A stretch of 64,000 bases of DNA from Eopsaltria australis (GCA_034509425.1 JAVTVJ010000662.1:505501-569500); one strand, 5' to 3'. Positions 33,490 to 48,544 are shown, counted from the first letter of the stretch. Numbers and translations: made by a program. The notes: generated by a model from the letters alone, not told the origin.

Positions 33490-36400
33490 AAAACAAAACA
33501 TGTATTTCTGAATTGGACATCATGCCCTCCACACATCTCAAACAATTTAGCCTCCTTCATCACTCTTCTTTTCAGGATTCCATGTGTTTGTGGTTGTTTA
33601 TGCGGCTACACTAGAAAAGTACCAAAACTTGTTTTATCTGAGGCAAAGAAAAATATATACATACATATGCATCAGATATGCTACATCCCTACAAAAATAA
33701 AGCAAAAACTAATAGCTCCCATTCAGAAAAACATCTTATCTGCCTTCAAAAAGAAGAAAGGAATTTACTTTTCATGATTTCACAATACAGCCTGGCACCA
33801 TATGTTTTATTTGGATTTTTTTTCTATTTTTGTTTTTCTTCCCTCTTGAAGGACTATAGCAAGCTCTATTATGCATGGATTCAGAAACTACGAGTCAGCC
33901 AAAAGTCGCAGATCTCTCAGGATAGACATGTCCATCTGTCATTTCACAGCAGGAGAACAATAGCAGCTTCAATATAGACACAACAAGCTAACACAATCCT
34001 TACACAGCCAGACAGAAAATCTGCCATAGCTGATAGCTAACTGCCTTTGAAACTCCAGACAGATGTTCCTGTGTAATACCAGGATCAATTGCTGCTTTCT
34101 TGTTTCTGTATTTTCAAATTCCTCATTCTTTTCATAGCAACCAAGACACAATTTACTACTTGTAACCTCTACAGGGCTTTGGGAAAATCACACTTCAGAA
34201 GAACAGAGCCTAAGACATAGAAGCATTTTCTTTAACCTGCAATTTTTCTGTTCTTGGGGCCTGTTTTAAAATAGGTTATCCATAAAGCTTGACAAAGACT
34301 GTGCTTGTATTGTATAATGATTTTCTAGAGTTTTGCTTAGCAGCCTTCAAACATCTTCTCCATCAATCTGTTTAACAGCATACTGCATTGCTTCTCAGCT
34401 GTTGAAAAAAAAATCCACTTTGATTTTTAAAAATTATTTATTTCATATCTGTAGATCCTGAAAACAAAATTTATAGACAAAAAAAATTATTTGTAAAACA
34501 CTCTAACAATCTTTGTGTGGCTATGCAGAAAAAATTGACAAAGCATTGGTTGCAGCTCAAGTAAGTGTTACTCATAACATTCAACTAATTTACATGTCTA
34601 AAAATAATCTCACTAGGCCCATCTGTTAAACTTTTGTTTCAGCAGTATATGGTGAAGGTTTTTCCTGATGAGTCTCATTGGGTTTTGATTACAGCGGATT
34701 TGCAACACTGGCTCCTTCACATTTCCCACATTTTCCAGAAATAAACAAATGAGTCCTTTTAAAAAACAGGATAGTGCCTGTATCCTACTGTGAAGTTTGC
34801 TTCATTGAGAATGAGCTTCTAAAACAATGGACTTCTAGTAACTGAGGGCACACTGAAAACATATACTTTGGTGCACCTTCAGAAGTCCATGCTGGGATTT
34901 AAAATTAAGCAAACCCAAAATTAAGCAAAATATCTTCAAAAATTATGTAACTTGACAAGATGAAGGCTGACATGTTACACTGTACTAGCTCAGCAGTTTT
35001 TGTTCAAGAACAGTTATCATGTGTGTTTCTTCTTTAAGGACCTTACAGACAGAAAAAGGCAACAGTCCAGGCAAGGAAAGAAAAATAAAATAGGTTGGGA
35101 AGGAGCAAGAATAAAATTCTCAAAAGATGAAGCTAGGAGGTATGTATATGCCTATGATTGATGGAAAGTGTGCTTTATACAACATCCGAATTCCAAGGCT
35201 TCGATGTCAAAAATTTAGCTGTGTCTCTTGAATATTTCTGGAAAATTTACAGGCACTGGATGTAAAGTTCTCCTTAGCAAAATCAATATGCTTTTTGAAA
35301 ATACAACAAAACCTCCTTTTCTTGTAACTTTGCACAAAGATGAACTTCAGTCCCAGCCAACTGGCAAAGGCAATTAAGCATGTACCAACTCTTAGTCCCT
35401 TAAAATTTGTTGGGTAGAAACAGTGTTTAAAACTTGAATAAAGATATCTCAAATATCAAGACAGATTATGTATGCCACAGCAGGGAAAAAAATTGCAAGG
35501 AAAACTCTTTTAGAGAGGCTTTGTTTTAGTTTAATTTTTGGATGGCAGGGGTTCTTTGCTCTCTTATCTGTATTGAAGCCTGGAATAGCCTAAGGCAATG
35601 AACAGCACAAATGAAGCAAGAGCAAGAGAGCAGCTGGAAAAGTCAAAAGGTAACATCAAATTGAATTCCTCACCATTTAGCAATGGGACAACAGTTAAAC
35701 CTGCCACAAAGGAAAATTAAATCTGAAATACCTGCTTTTCACTTGTACCCAAATCTGTTAATGTGGTTGATCATTTTTCTTGTACATCACCGCTTTTTGT
35801 AAAACTGTGTTACAGTACATAACCCCTGTATTTTCCATTAAGAGATGGTTTCCTAAATAACAGATTACTTTAGGCATGTATCAATTGATGTCTCATTCTG
35901 CAAAATAGGCTACGCTCTAACATATTCAAACTTTAAAATGTCAGTTTCCATTTCTTAGCAAGATTAATTAAACTGACTGAGGTGATGCAAAGTTAGTCTT
36001 TAAAGAAAATAAAGTTTGTGGTAAACATTAGAGCTTTCCTTTTTTTCCTTACATCAAGGCCCACAGATCCATTAGTAACGGGACCTGTGCCTGCAGGAAG
36101 CAGACCAGAGTCAGGAAGAGTCTGCTTCTCCAGGAAGCAGAGCAGAGCAGTGTTCCAGCCTGGACATACACCACACTGTAAATGAGCATCCATCTCCCCT
36201 CGGCTGTTCTCACTCTACTGTGCTCCCTCGGGTATTTTAGATCCACTAGGAACATCTGCAGTAAATAGGGACCAAGACTGAAAAATAAAAGCACACAATG
36301 CTTAACTATCACTTGACAGACAACTAGATCCTTACTTGAGTTGCACAACTGTCCAGGGTTGAAAATTCCTAAGGAAATACAATGAAGGAGGAACAGTTTT

Positions 36401-39400
36401 CAAATCACACAAGAGAGTCAATGGCCATGAAAATTATAGGGAATGGTTTCATGAAAAAGAAACAATTCTTTTTCCTAGGAAAGTTCTTAAATTCAAACAA
36501 AATCTCACACTAGAGATTCAGTAAATCTCATGACACAGCAAGACATTTTAATATAGTGTTGGGAGAAATTAAGTCACAATCTATAAACTGCACAGCTGGA
36601 ATAAAATTTGTACCTTAAGGAATCATTTAATGCTGGGATCCTTGCAGAGAATACTTCTCCTGCATGTGTTAATATCATCAATATAATACCATCACACTTT
36701 TGCCCTAAACTCTCATAAAAAGCCGTTAAGGTTATGCCTCACGTGTTTAACATGGTATTTAACTGCTGGACTTTGCATACACCAGTACAACACTTGTTGA
36801 CATCTTTCTGGAGCCTAGCTCAGCAATGTACCACATCATCAGAACACTCCTTTTAAATCCACACAAACGCAGATGGAAGCCTGCTATTCACCAGGAAACT
36901 CCCTCTGCCAAGGTGCATTAGCAAAGCCTCTGAGTTTTGTTAAACAAACCCAAGAGCAAGCAGTTCTCCAGACAGAAAATTACAAAAACAGTGTCAGGGC
37001 CACTTTCCCAGTCCTATCTTTTGTTCCACCACGGATGAGCACTAAATTTTTTTTTTAAATGCAGCCTTAAAACACAAAAAAGAAAAGCAAAACAACCCCA
37101 ACAGTTCCCACTGTGTCCTCGTGTACTGACTGGCAGAATGGGATTATTACTAGTAGTTTCCAGATGCAAAGAGACTGGTCACAAACACTTTGGCAGAACT
37201 CTGCTATGTACTTTCTCCCAGCTGCGAGAGCTGCTCTGCCCGCCAGCACTGTCACACAAGCACTGCTCCATCTTCCTTCATGTAAACACAAGAAGTGCAT
37301 GGACAGTTCACAAAGCAATGGGAAATCCTGAAACAGGGGGACTGCTTTGCAGGCCAGGCACTACTGCAGCTTTCATAGCAAGCACAGATGAACCCACTGG
37401 CACATTCCTGCTGTTCCTGCAGGCAGAAGCAGTGTGACACCTCAGTGTCAGCACATAAATGAAGCAGACCCTTACATGCCCTTTGCCTCAAACAGATCCC
37501 TTTAAACAGAAATTGCTCTTTACTACCTACAGATGCAGAAGGGCATGATCCCAACAGGAGATGAGGACCCAGAAGGAAGACATCTAGAGCAACCAGGTAA
37601 GCAACTCAACCTCAACCTGTCGGTCTCTGCAAGACAGCCAAGTATTTTGATAGATCTCAGGATGAGTAGGATTTGTTTCTGTGATATCACTTAGCTGACA
37701 ACTATATTCCATTTACATTTTTCTAGGGCACTGCCTTGTACCTGGAAACATACATCTTAGCAAGGCCACTGCCACGTCTGCCAGTCACTCCTCAATCCAG
37801 AGTACTACGTACAAGAGCTACAGCACCACATCTCTCCTCTCTGCATAAAACACTACTTCGATTTCCAGGAACAGACCAGTTTATTTTCCTCTTTCCAAAA
37901 CTAACATTACTGCTACTGTAATCCTGGAAAAAGAGATACCCAGGGGAGAATCAAACAGCAATAACAGAAGTTGTGAAAACAAAATGGCTTCCTTCCATCT
38001 GTGGAACACAACCACTGGGGAGGGAAAAGGCGGAATGCTTTGAACAGGAATCTCTGCAATAAGAGTTTATTTAGACGTGTCAGACAGACAGTGTCCTGCT
38101 GTGCTTGTCCCCAATTATCTGGAATTAGAAGTAAGATGGGGAGAAGATTGCAAAGCTTTGATCTGAAGCAGAACAACGCCAGTTTCATGGTATCAGTCAT
38201 GTCATACCCTTAGAGGCAGCCAAGCCTGAGATCTGTTCCTGAAACTCTCATACATCTTATCCCGTATCCACTGACCGCCTTTGATCCAAATGATGAGTTG
38301 CTCCTTTTGCACACAAAATGAAAGCATCTCAGAAGAAGGAGACCTGCCTGTAACCCCATGGCTGCAGCTTCAGGAGCAGCTGAACCAGTCTGAAGTTTTC
38401 TGCCAACCAAAAATGAACATGAGAGAGGGCTTCCCCTCCTCCCCTTCCTTCACTCTGCCCCTACACCTGGTCAGTCAGTATCATCTCCTTCCCTCCTTTA
38501 CATCAGCATGACAGACCACCCTAAGCCTGTGTTCTTTTTGTCTTGAGTTATTCTGAGACAGGGGGAAAGCAGGGCTGGCCAGGAGCAAAGCCAGGCTATG
38601 CTCTCCCTCAGTTCTGGGGAATCAAGACGCTGGATCACCCCCAGTACTGCCCTCCTTGAATACCATTGGAAAAGTTGCCCATCTGTGGGATTTTAGAACA
38701 TCTCTAATTTGCTTCATCTGTAATATTTTTTTAATATAATTTGACTGGAGTTAGGCCCACACATTATTTTTTTCTGATTACTCCAGACATCTCTGCTTTC
38801 TATTAGGACTGCAGTACTGCACAAGCACTCAGCCTTGGTAATTGCTCATGTTAAAGCCTTCTGCAGCCATGGCAGAAGATAAACAGAAACTCAGATTTAG
38901 GAGAGACCTACCTAAAAATGTTATTAGCTTGCTGGTTTATTTTAACATACTGAAGGGCACAATCATTTAACATAAACAAAACCATTTTCTGATTGAGTAA
39001 CACAAACATGGTTAAGTTTGTAGCACACCCTTCATTAAAATAAAACATCTGTTAATTAAATAACAGAGCATGCTAGCATTGTTAGTCCTAAATATTTTAA
39101 GACACATATTCACAGTATTTTGTGTAGTAATGTACAAATGCTTGTACTTTACAAATGTATGCACAATTATCCAACTTCAGGGACAAATGCACATTTCACA
39201 GTTCAGTTAGAAAATACAGCTCCTCCACAGAGTAATACATCCAGTGCCTGACACCCATCTTCAGCTATTTGAGAAAACTAAGTTTAAAGTATAACTGCTA
39301 ATAATATACTGATCTCCCTTTTCAAGGATACTTAATGTAATAACAAGACACAAACCTTCATCTTTCACCTCCACTAGGAAAGCACCTGAGATCACCTAGA

Positions 39401-40468
39401 ATGCTACATGTATTTTAAACAGAGGTTTAGAGTTAAAAACTGAATTAAAGAACACGAATATAAATGGCCTAAACTTATCCATCAGTTAACAAACAAATTT
39501 ACAAGGCCATATTTGAACACATACATCTGATCACTTGAAGTGTGCCAAGAGATGCAACACTTCTTTCTGTGATTTTTAAATCTATAGAGAGAGTGAACTT
39601 AAAAAAATTTGCCCAAGCACCACTGTTTTGAAAATCAGCAAAGGTTTTCAATGCTTAACTGACCAAAAAAACAAATAAAAAATATATCCACCATCTGAAA
39701 AAATTACATACCTACTCCTACTTAAAAGAGAGTGTTAAAATAATGTCATACCCAAGCTTCACTACTTGCAAGGGTGAGTACCTGCTGAAGCTAAATTGTC
39801 TCCTAAAAAAAAAAAAACATCAAGAGCTGGACATTACTGAAAAACAACCTTTATCTTTCTAAGTGGTAACAGAGTAAATTGTGACACAGGAGGAACCTCC
39901 AGCTCCAATCTAGATAAAGAAGTCTTCTTTCAGATAAGATTTCATTTGCATCTGTCTTTAGCAGCAAATGAATTGGCAAGCTCATCTCTTAAGATGGTGG
40001 AGGTGTTGGAAAAAAAACCCCAAAAAACCCAAATCAACAAAAACCCCTACCCTTTAATAGAGAATTTCCAAGCTTTCAAGAGCAGTTATCACAAATTTAG
40101 TGCAAGCTGGAAATAGGGATAGAACAGTCCTAACAGATGAGCTAAAGACACAATTATTCCTGCAATTCTAGGAGTAACAGAAATGTATGCACAGAAAATC
40201 AGGCTTATTAAAGCATTCTGTCCAGCAGTGTACATGCCACGAGCAAAGCACTGGCCACTGCTTATCAAAGAACAGGTCATTGGCTCTTTGTTGACTACAT
40301 CAAGCTTCCTGAAATCTGCTCACACTGGGTCCTTTAGGGAATGATGGAATGTTTTAGTTCACTTGGTCAGAATGCATTCTCACCTAACTAAAACGGGACT
40401 TTCCCTTGCAGAAAAATGTTTCTTTTTTCTATCTTTTCTGGATAGAACCAGCCTCCTTACAAAATAAA

Positions 40469-40525
40469 ATTTAAAAAAAGAAAAAAAGAAAGAGAGAGAC
40501 AAAAGAAAGAAAAAAGAAAAAAATC
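40469..40525 (+). repeat. Purine-rich (GAAA)n-type tract
   Basis: An almost pure A/G segment with GAAA, AGAG and A-run units. This is low-complexity DNA with possible triplex tendency. Confidence 0.8.
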
Positions 40526-43500
40526 AACTTGACTCTTCTTTCTAGCTTTCCTCTCCATGTCCAACTCCTATTACAGGTGTTGCAGACAAAATCTGACAGG
40601 CCTGTACTTTTACTTGGACTCATGTGGCCAGCACACTACTTACCTATTACATACAGTGTTCAGTTTTCAGTAACTACAGGAAAAATTTGAAGCAGTCTTG
40701 AAGTTAGTCCAAATTTTAAACCCATCCACAAAACAGCTGTCTCTAATTCAAATGAATGCATTTCCAAGTTGTGTATTTGTGTCTGTGCATCTGTCATCTG
40801 TGTCCCTACTAAGCAAAGCTCCATGGACCTTTAGTTACCTGCACTGGTAACTTAGGAGTATTTTCAAGGTTTTGCAAAGAAAAAAACAAACAAAAAACCG
40901 AAAACCTCACAACACTTCTCTGACAACAACATGAAATAAAATCAGATTCCACTGTATTTCAGAAAAAATTCTGTTAAATCCAAGAGTTCAGTCAATAAAC
41001 ATTAGCCCCTTACATCAAATGTAGCCTATAAATGATTAAGCTTTAACAATCCCACCCCACTCTAGCCAGTCAGATAAAATCTGATGCTTCTTAATTGGCA
41101 AAATATTTAACCAGTCTGAGTAATCACTTAAGAGAAGTTAACCCCTTGATTCCATGTGTTTAAAGATTAACATTAACAGTGTTCAGAAAGTATGTCAGTT
41201 ACTTACAAAAACTGTATTTGCAGCTCATTTCCTTTGATCTGAAAATACACACAACAGCCACTAGCCAACAACAACTCTACACAAAAGTAACTCTTTTTAA
41301 GGTTTACATTAATTATAACTAGGAACCTGGTGGTCTGAATTCTATTTCTGATTCTTTATGATCCAATAAACTAATTTAAACTAATTTTCTCAGTTAAAGC
41401 CTTTACAATCATACCTAGCAAAAAAAAAAAATCTCTGAAAAAAATCACCTGGTCAAACACATGAACTCCACTGCTGGACAAATCTCATCTTCTCTACAAG
41501 CAGAAAGAAGAGGCTTTGCTTATATTTCTTCAAGAGAGGAATACCAATTCTAGAAAGCAAAGCTTTAAAAAAATTCATTTCTGAAAATCTCTTTGGAAAA
41601 ACTGACATATATTAGCACAGCTCCAAGTAAAGATTTTAAAGCAAGCACCAAAAGCAAAAGATATGCTACAGAATAGCTGAAGTTTACCTTTAATCCCTTT
41701 AATACCTTTAAGCATGTTAAATAAAACCAAGGTTTTTTTCCCTTTGATCTATAATAAAAAGCAGTCAGATATAGCAACCAGTACATCTTCCACTGCTTTT
41801 TACTGGAACCACTGGTTTTCAGCTCCCTGGATATAATCAAGCCTTGAATATGAAGAATGCATCACAGTGATAAAGGAGGGATGCATCACATGACATACTT
41901 CCAAAATATACGAGCAAATAACACTTCTTTTGGTGATACTCTGAGTGAAATTTCTAACACAGCTGACAATTCTGAGTGCAAAGTTAGCATCAAGTTGCTC
42001 ATGCTGTAGAACTGGGAGGAAGCTGGTTTCTGAAATACACGTCTAATGAGACAATGGTGCAGCAGCCAGCCTGCCTGCCTGCCCCATGGCACTGACAGCT
42101 CAGCAGTCAGCTCTTTGTTGGGCTGGAGACTTTCTTTCCTGGTGCCAAAACATGGGCATTTTTAACATGCATTTTTTTCTGTATCAGAAACCTAGCACCA
42201 GCTTTCATCACCAATCACAGGTAAAAAAACTACGTTCTGATTAAACATGAGATGGCTGTCATGCCTCACATTCCCCAGTCTCTCTGAAGTTTCATGTATT
42301 TTTAATATATTTAAGAAGCTACCTAAAACATGTCATGCTCCTAACCAGAGGGATTAGAAATGGTAATTGGAAACTCCTAACTGCAGGCACCAGCTAGAAG
42401 TCTCACAAAATCAGGTCCTTTCAAGCATCTTCTCCTTCCTCCTGACTCTCTTACTCTTGAGTGGGTCAGCTTCAGTAAGACGGGAAAATTCTCCAACTCC
42501 TTCTGATAATTCTGTGACCTGGTGGTGAGGACACTGGGAGGTGGTGACTACAGGTGGTTCCCCAGGCTGCAGAGATGGGAACACAAGGCATCCATTTTCA
42601 GCAGAAGCACCCCAACTGACAGGCAATGGGTGGCTACAAGACTGCCTCTTAACCCAATACACTGTGGGACTACAGGGCAGGCACAGCTCTTTAACCTACA
42701 TATCCCCATGTTGGTAGAGATGCCCAGCACCCACGAGCCAGGTGGTAGCACCAAACCAAATGTAGGCAGGAGATGAGCAGCAACACTGTTCAATCCTACA
42801 ACAGTCACCATTGCCCTGGAGAGCTCTGGTTCTCTCTACTGACTCTACAAACACTGTAGGCTCTAAGATCAGGTAACATGAATCAGGTGGCGAATTTTTC
42901 AGCTCTACATGGGTTTCAAACAGGGAGTTGCTTTGAAGCTGCACCCAGCACTTTTATGACTGAATGCACTTGTATATCAATTTCTGGCAGAATTTTAAAG
43001 CATGCCATTCTGAAAGAAAATTAATGGAAGAAAAATGAGTCAAGGGAAAGATTCAGTTTCCTTTTACATGCATGACTCATTTTAATTATCATCCTGCAGG
43101 CAGATCAGTTAATTGCTAGAAAGAACTGATTATTTACTCCTTTTCTCATTAGGTAAGACCCATTGCACACTCAGACTGAAAAATCACAACATGAATTAAA
43201 CCATACTTTGCTTTATATTTCTAGCATTTTCATTTCCTTTTGTATTTTTTACCCTATTTTCAAACTACATTTTTTTGGAAAATAATGGCAAGTCTACATT
43301 GCTAAGGCATGTTTTTCTTTTTTTAACATCTGAAATTGGTTACATCACCTAATAAAGCATTATAGTATCTATTTTTTAAACTAAGTATCCAGATGTATCT
43401 CTACAAGTTCATGTTTAAATCAGTGACTTACGAACACTTCATTTCACAGCACAACTCAGTATACAGGATTTTCTTCAAAGCACTATCAGATCAAGGTTTG

Positions 43501-44461
43501 TTTTTATTTTACTATACTGTAAGGGATCTCAAAGTAAACTAATTTCTCAGGGAAGGTGAAAAAGGACAGATTTTAATTGCTATTTCAAGTCATGTGATAT
43601 GCTTCAGGGTTTTTTTGTGGAACAGCAGAAATCATGCTAGAAAGAGAAGACAAAAATCAAATCGAGCCCTGGTGACACAGCAAGTGCTCAGCTAATGAAA
43701 TCATGCCAAGATTAGCACCTGTAATTAACATACAATGGAATGACAATGATGAAAGCTCAAAAGAAGGTATCTTCCATTCCATCTGAAGGAGTTCTATATT
43801 GTGGCTGGGAAGGTACCTTTTTTTTTCTCTAAAGAAATCAAATACATATGTTGGTATTTCAGCCCGGAAATAAGACACGGCAGGTATAAATAATGCAGTC
43901 CCCTAGCTGCCACAATTTATTATTGAAGAGTAATATAACTAGAGAAACCATGTGGATTTACAAACATTCTCACTTATGCTGAGAATCTTCAAGATTGCAT
44001 TATTTCAAGAACATATTATTTCACACAGGAGATGCCTCCAAAAGAGCGTTTAAACTTGTGAATGGGCAGAAACCCTTGGCCACTGGTTGCTGGCAAGGTA
44101 AGCACTGGTAGGGTCCATCAGACCAGCTAAATGTGGCAATTACTGCATTGATGTGCAGGTGACTGCGCTGCAGGAAGGACTGTCTCACAAGCTAACAAAG
44201 GTACAAAGTAAAGCCAAGTAGAAAGCACTGGTGACCCTGGCTGACATGGAAGCAATGTTGTGTTTCAACCAATTTGAACAACTTTTATTTTCTTTTAATC
44301 AGGACTTTTTGCACTTCAAAGTGCAATCTCTCAAGGGACAGTGTTCACAAGTACTGTATGGTACACAGATTAGCCAAAATCAGACACATGAAAGCTACTG
44401 GTTTCTGATCTCTATGCAAATACACATAGCTAGAAACATAACTAATCTTCTGACCAACAAG

Positions 44462-45206
44462 TGAAGTGGCTCCTGCACCTGGGTCAGAGCAACCCTGGTA
44501 TCAGCACAGGCTGGGGATGGACAGATCAGAGCAGCCCTGCCCAGAAGGACTTGGGGGTGTCAGTGGATGAAAAGTTGGACACGATCAGGCAATGTGCCTT
44601 TGCAGTCCAGAATGCCAGCCACATGTCTGCATCCAGAGCAGTGTGGGCAGCAGGGCCAGGGAGGGGATTCTGCCCCTCTGCTCTGCTGAGACCCCACCTG
44701 CAGTGCTGCATCAGCTCTGGGGTCCCAGCACAGGAAGGACATGGACCTGCTGGAGAGAGTCCAGAGACCACCAAGATGATCAGAGGGATGGAGCACTTCT
44801 CCTATGAGGACAGGTGAGATTAGGGTTTTTCAGCCAAGAGATGCGAAGGTGCCAGGGACACTTTATAGCACCTTCCAGTATCTAAAGGGGGCCTACAAGA
44901 AAGCTAGGGAGGGACTTTTACAAGGGAATGTAGTGACAGGACAAGGGACAATGGCTTGAAACTAAAAAAAGGGAAAATTCAGATTAAATATAGGGAATAA
45001 AGTTTTTACAATGAGGATGGTGAAACACTGGACCAGGTTGCCCAGAGACATGAGGGGTTCCCCATTCCTGGAAGCATTTATTATCAGGTTGGATAAATCT
45101 CTGAGCAACCTGGTCTAGTTGAAGATGCCCTCTCCCATTGCAGGGGGGATTGGACTAGATGACCTTTAAAAGTAACTTCCAACTCAAACTAGTCAATGAT
45201 TCTATT
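44462..45206 (+). mobile_element. CR1 LINE, 745-bp 3' portion
   Basis: The longest uninterrupted single CR1 tail in the window. It starts in the C-terminal coding region of ORF2 (gtggctcctgcacctgggtc block) and passes through CAGAAGGACTTGGGGGTGTC, CCCCTCTGCTCTGCTGAGAC and CACAGGAAGGACATGGACCT. It then enters the 3' UTR (aaagggggcctacaagaaag, then tggtgaaacactggacc) and ends AATGATTCTATT. The open frames of up to 118 codons here are remnants of ORF2 and its antisense. It is 5'-truncated and inactive. Confidence 0.94.
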
Positions 45207-45290
45207 AAACACCTCATCGAACTAGAAAGGCAGAACTGCTATGTAACTCAAGCCATATGACTTCCCTGCAATAATTCTTTTTTTTTTTAA

Positions 45291-45321
45291 GGGAGATGAA
45301 GGGGATGGGGGCAGGGGGGGG
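45291..45321 (+). other. Potential G-quadruplex tract
   Basis: Four G-tracts (3, 4, 5 and 8 G) are separated by loops of 7, 2 and 2 bases, which meets the usual G-quadruplex pattern. It sits just after a T-run and 85 bases beyond the CR1 end. Confidence 0.7.
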
Positions 45322-48300
45322 AACTGTAATTTTGATTCTAGCATTGACCTTAACTTTCTTACTGACACCCTATCTCTGTCCACTATGGATTTTTCTGGCT
45401 GTTCTCTGGTGAAACATCATCTTTGATACATAGACATTAGCAGGTTATTTCAGTAGCAATTGTACCAGTGCCAAAAACATGATATAAACTCTACTCCTAG
45501 GCAGAGCACCTCATTTTTATACTTGGGAATTGTGACAGGTCTTACCTTTTATCCTTGGGTCTTTTCCTCTATGTTGACAACTTACATTGTGCTGATTATC
45601 TGCTGTGACCCTCTATTCAGAGTTGCCACATTTCCACATGACATATCCATGGAGTTACTCACATTTCTCATCAGGATGACTTTGACTTCAGAATTTCCAG
45701 CCTGTCCACATTACCATCTTTCTCTTATTTGTCATTCCACTATCTGCTGTATGTCATTGGCAGGGAAAGCATTGTTTTTTCCGTCACTGGTGATTTTTAA
45801 ATGCTCCTTTCATCTTGCAGGTTAAACAAGAATTAGTCCAGAAATATATAATGCCTCCACTGCCCTGAAAGTCAGGCTGCCTGACCACAAGGGTCCTTTA
45901 GGGCCTTGCAAGCTCTGGTTTTGTCACTCTCCAGAGGCTCATATGGGTAACGTGACTTTTGTCACCAATAAAATGATCAGTGAAGAGACAGCAGCTTATC
46001 TGCAAATCCAGCTAAACAAGAAAAACTCCATAGTTACATTAGGCACCTGTCAGCTAGCCAGGTCAAAGCTGATACTTCAATTTTGCTTTGGTTTACTTTG
46101 TGAACAAAAATCGTTGTTGAAAGGGTAAGTACTTCACCTAAGTCTATTACACACCTTTATCCATCAACTGAACTTGTCACTTCACATAAAAAGAAATCTA
46201 GAAAAATCAGAAAATTCGTCTACAAATCTGTAACAGTTAGCATTGGTTTTATACACTTATACTACTGCCTATTAACTCAATCCCACCAAAGACAGCCCAA
46301 TGTCATATCTAAAGCCTGCCTTTTCCAGCACTTCTATCCAGTCCACGCAGCACCATTTTCCCAGAAAAAGAGTGTGGTTTTCAAGGCAGTACCCACTGCC
46401 TGAGGAGCAAAATATTACTGCCTACCACAACTTGATGCAGAAGGTCAGGGCTGAAACTACCGCCGATAGGACCCAGTGACCATTCCTAGTGTATCACTGC
46501 CTGCCTCCATCTATCTGCCCTTACCTTCTCAGGCAGCAACAGCACTCTGTCTGTTCAGGGCTGACAGCACAGTGCACTCATACATCTGCACATTCTGCTG
46601 TCATGCTAACCTCTCCTCCCCAGCAGTCCATAACAAAACACAGATCCAGCCCGTAAGTCCATTGTACAACATTAAGTCATCACACGTAATCTAATAAACT
46701 AGAGACAGAACACTTATGTCATATTCTAGTCTCTGAAACTTCTCCAGAAGGAAAAAAAAAAAAATGGTGGGAAAGGTGGAGAGGATGGGGATGTAAATAG
46801 CATTAACAGAACAGAGAACTTAACTGTTTAGCTTTTCCATATATTCTGAATGCACTTTCTTTGGCCTTGGTGATTTTAATGGATTCTGTTTACAGCTGTA
46901 GTTCTTGGACTGGGTCTGTTTTGTTACAGATTTGTCATAAGAGCTACAGTGTCTCTTCCAAATACTGAACAACACTAATTACAAATTTCTTGTTGGTTTT
47001 GCTCTCTCATTTGCAGTTACATAGTTCATATTAATGTAATGTGCAGTTCAATTTACTTCTTATACAAAAAACTCAACAGCCCTGAGCACAGCGATCAGGA
47101 CAATCAAATTCAAGGGGCAGAGTTTTGACTTCTCCTGAAGAAGATTTGTAGGTGACCCCTCAGTATCCAAAGACTGAAGGCACCTGCAAGGTGAAATAGA
47201 AGGGGATTAAGTTCTGAGAACACTGATTATTATCCTACCCTAATAAATTAAACCACAAATGATTAATATAAAAAACTACTATTTTTGTTATTTCAGATTT
47301 ACTGTGTATCCTAGAAATGAACAGACATGTGAAGTTTAATAGGTGGCACTGGGAAGCATTCTGAGTTGTGTCATGGTGAGCAGATTCTGCAAAGCTCTTA
47401 AAATTAAAAATCTACTGTATAACTGCATTCAACAGCTAAAGACCAGACTTTGGGACCCACAAGCCCTCCAGAAACTCTATGCTCTCAAATAATTTACAAA
47501 AAATTGGATGTTCTTTCAGAATTTTAAGACAATTGAAAATGGGAATGGAGCAGTTACTGTTGGAAAAGGGCTTTAACTGTGACTACATCAGCTATGCTGG
47601 ATTGGAGTTTTTAATTAAATTTCCAGCCCACAGTTTCCATTTCTTCACATGCAGAACTAATTTCTTCTCATCTATGTGATCCTAAACATATATATAATGT
47701 ATGATTTTGGTGGGTGGAAACCATATATTTAATTCACCTGCTTTTACTCTTCATAACACCTCTAAACTTCAGTCAGATCTCTGTGGTACTGCAGCACCAT
47801 CACTGCCAAATGGGTCATCTGTCTTTCAATGCTTTTCAGAAAAGTAATTTTTTTCAAATTTAGATCAACAGATTCAGCTAAACTTGAAACACAAATATAC
47901 AGCTACAGGCTGTCTACAGCTATTTCTAGTTATTAAAATTTTCAGCATCAGTTGATGTTATAATTGATGCTGGTATTTTCCTAAAGCATCAGTAAGCAGA
48001 GTTTTATAAGGGAAAGGAAGATTACATCTCATAAGTGTCAGTCAGCTTCTGAGAGATAACTTTAAAAACATTGAAAACTTTCATCAGCAGGAGCTCAACA
48101 CTACATTATGGCCTTAAAAAAAAAAAAAGCTCCAGGCAACATTAAACAGTAATCCTGCCTGAAGAGAAAGAGAAGCAGATTGAGTGCTCACAGTGTTATT
48201 TAACAAACTCCAGTTCCTTTCTGTTTTTCAAAACCCAAAATGAAAACTGTGTCCTGTCACCATAACAACTGCAGTTCTCCTGGAAACATCTGAAAGTGTA

Positions 48301-48544
48301 ACTCAAACAGTTCATGGCGTATCTGTTACACAGGCTTACAATGTTTCAAGAACTGGAATCTTCAATGCTATATTAAATAAATGAATAAGTTAGTTAAATG
48401 AATAGAACTAGGCTTCTCTAAGTGACTGAGAAAGATGCCCTGTTCACTTGGTACCTCAAGACAACCTCCCTGTACTGAACATGCTCTCCTAAGCTGCTGA
48501 CATGCAGACTCAGAACATTCTTCTCCTATCAAAGTCAGACCAAT

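Larger units (their letters stand above)
27072..44460. other. Long unassigned AT-rich stretch with simple repeats
   Basis: No gene, RNA gene or clear interspersed repeat is recognised in about 17 kb. Simple sequence is listed separately. Moderately GC-richer pieces at about 36.05-36.25, 37.1-37.6 and 42.4-42.95 kb carry short open frames without domains. Splice-bounded minus-strand segments at 28692-28725, 30641-30699 and 42455-42566 are given as findings. Confidence 0.5.

Noticed and set aside
44461..44817. 118-codon + frame and antisense frames
   Set aside because: They lie inside the CR1 tail at 44462-45206 and are remnants of ORF2 or its complement.
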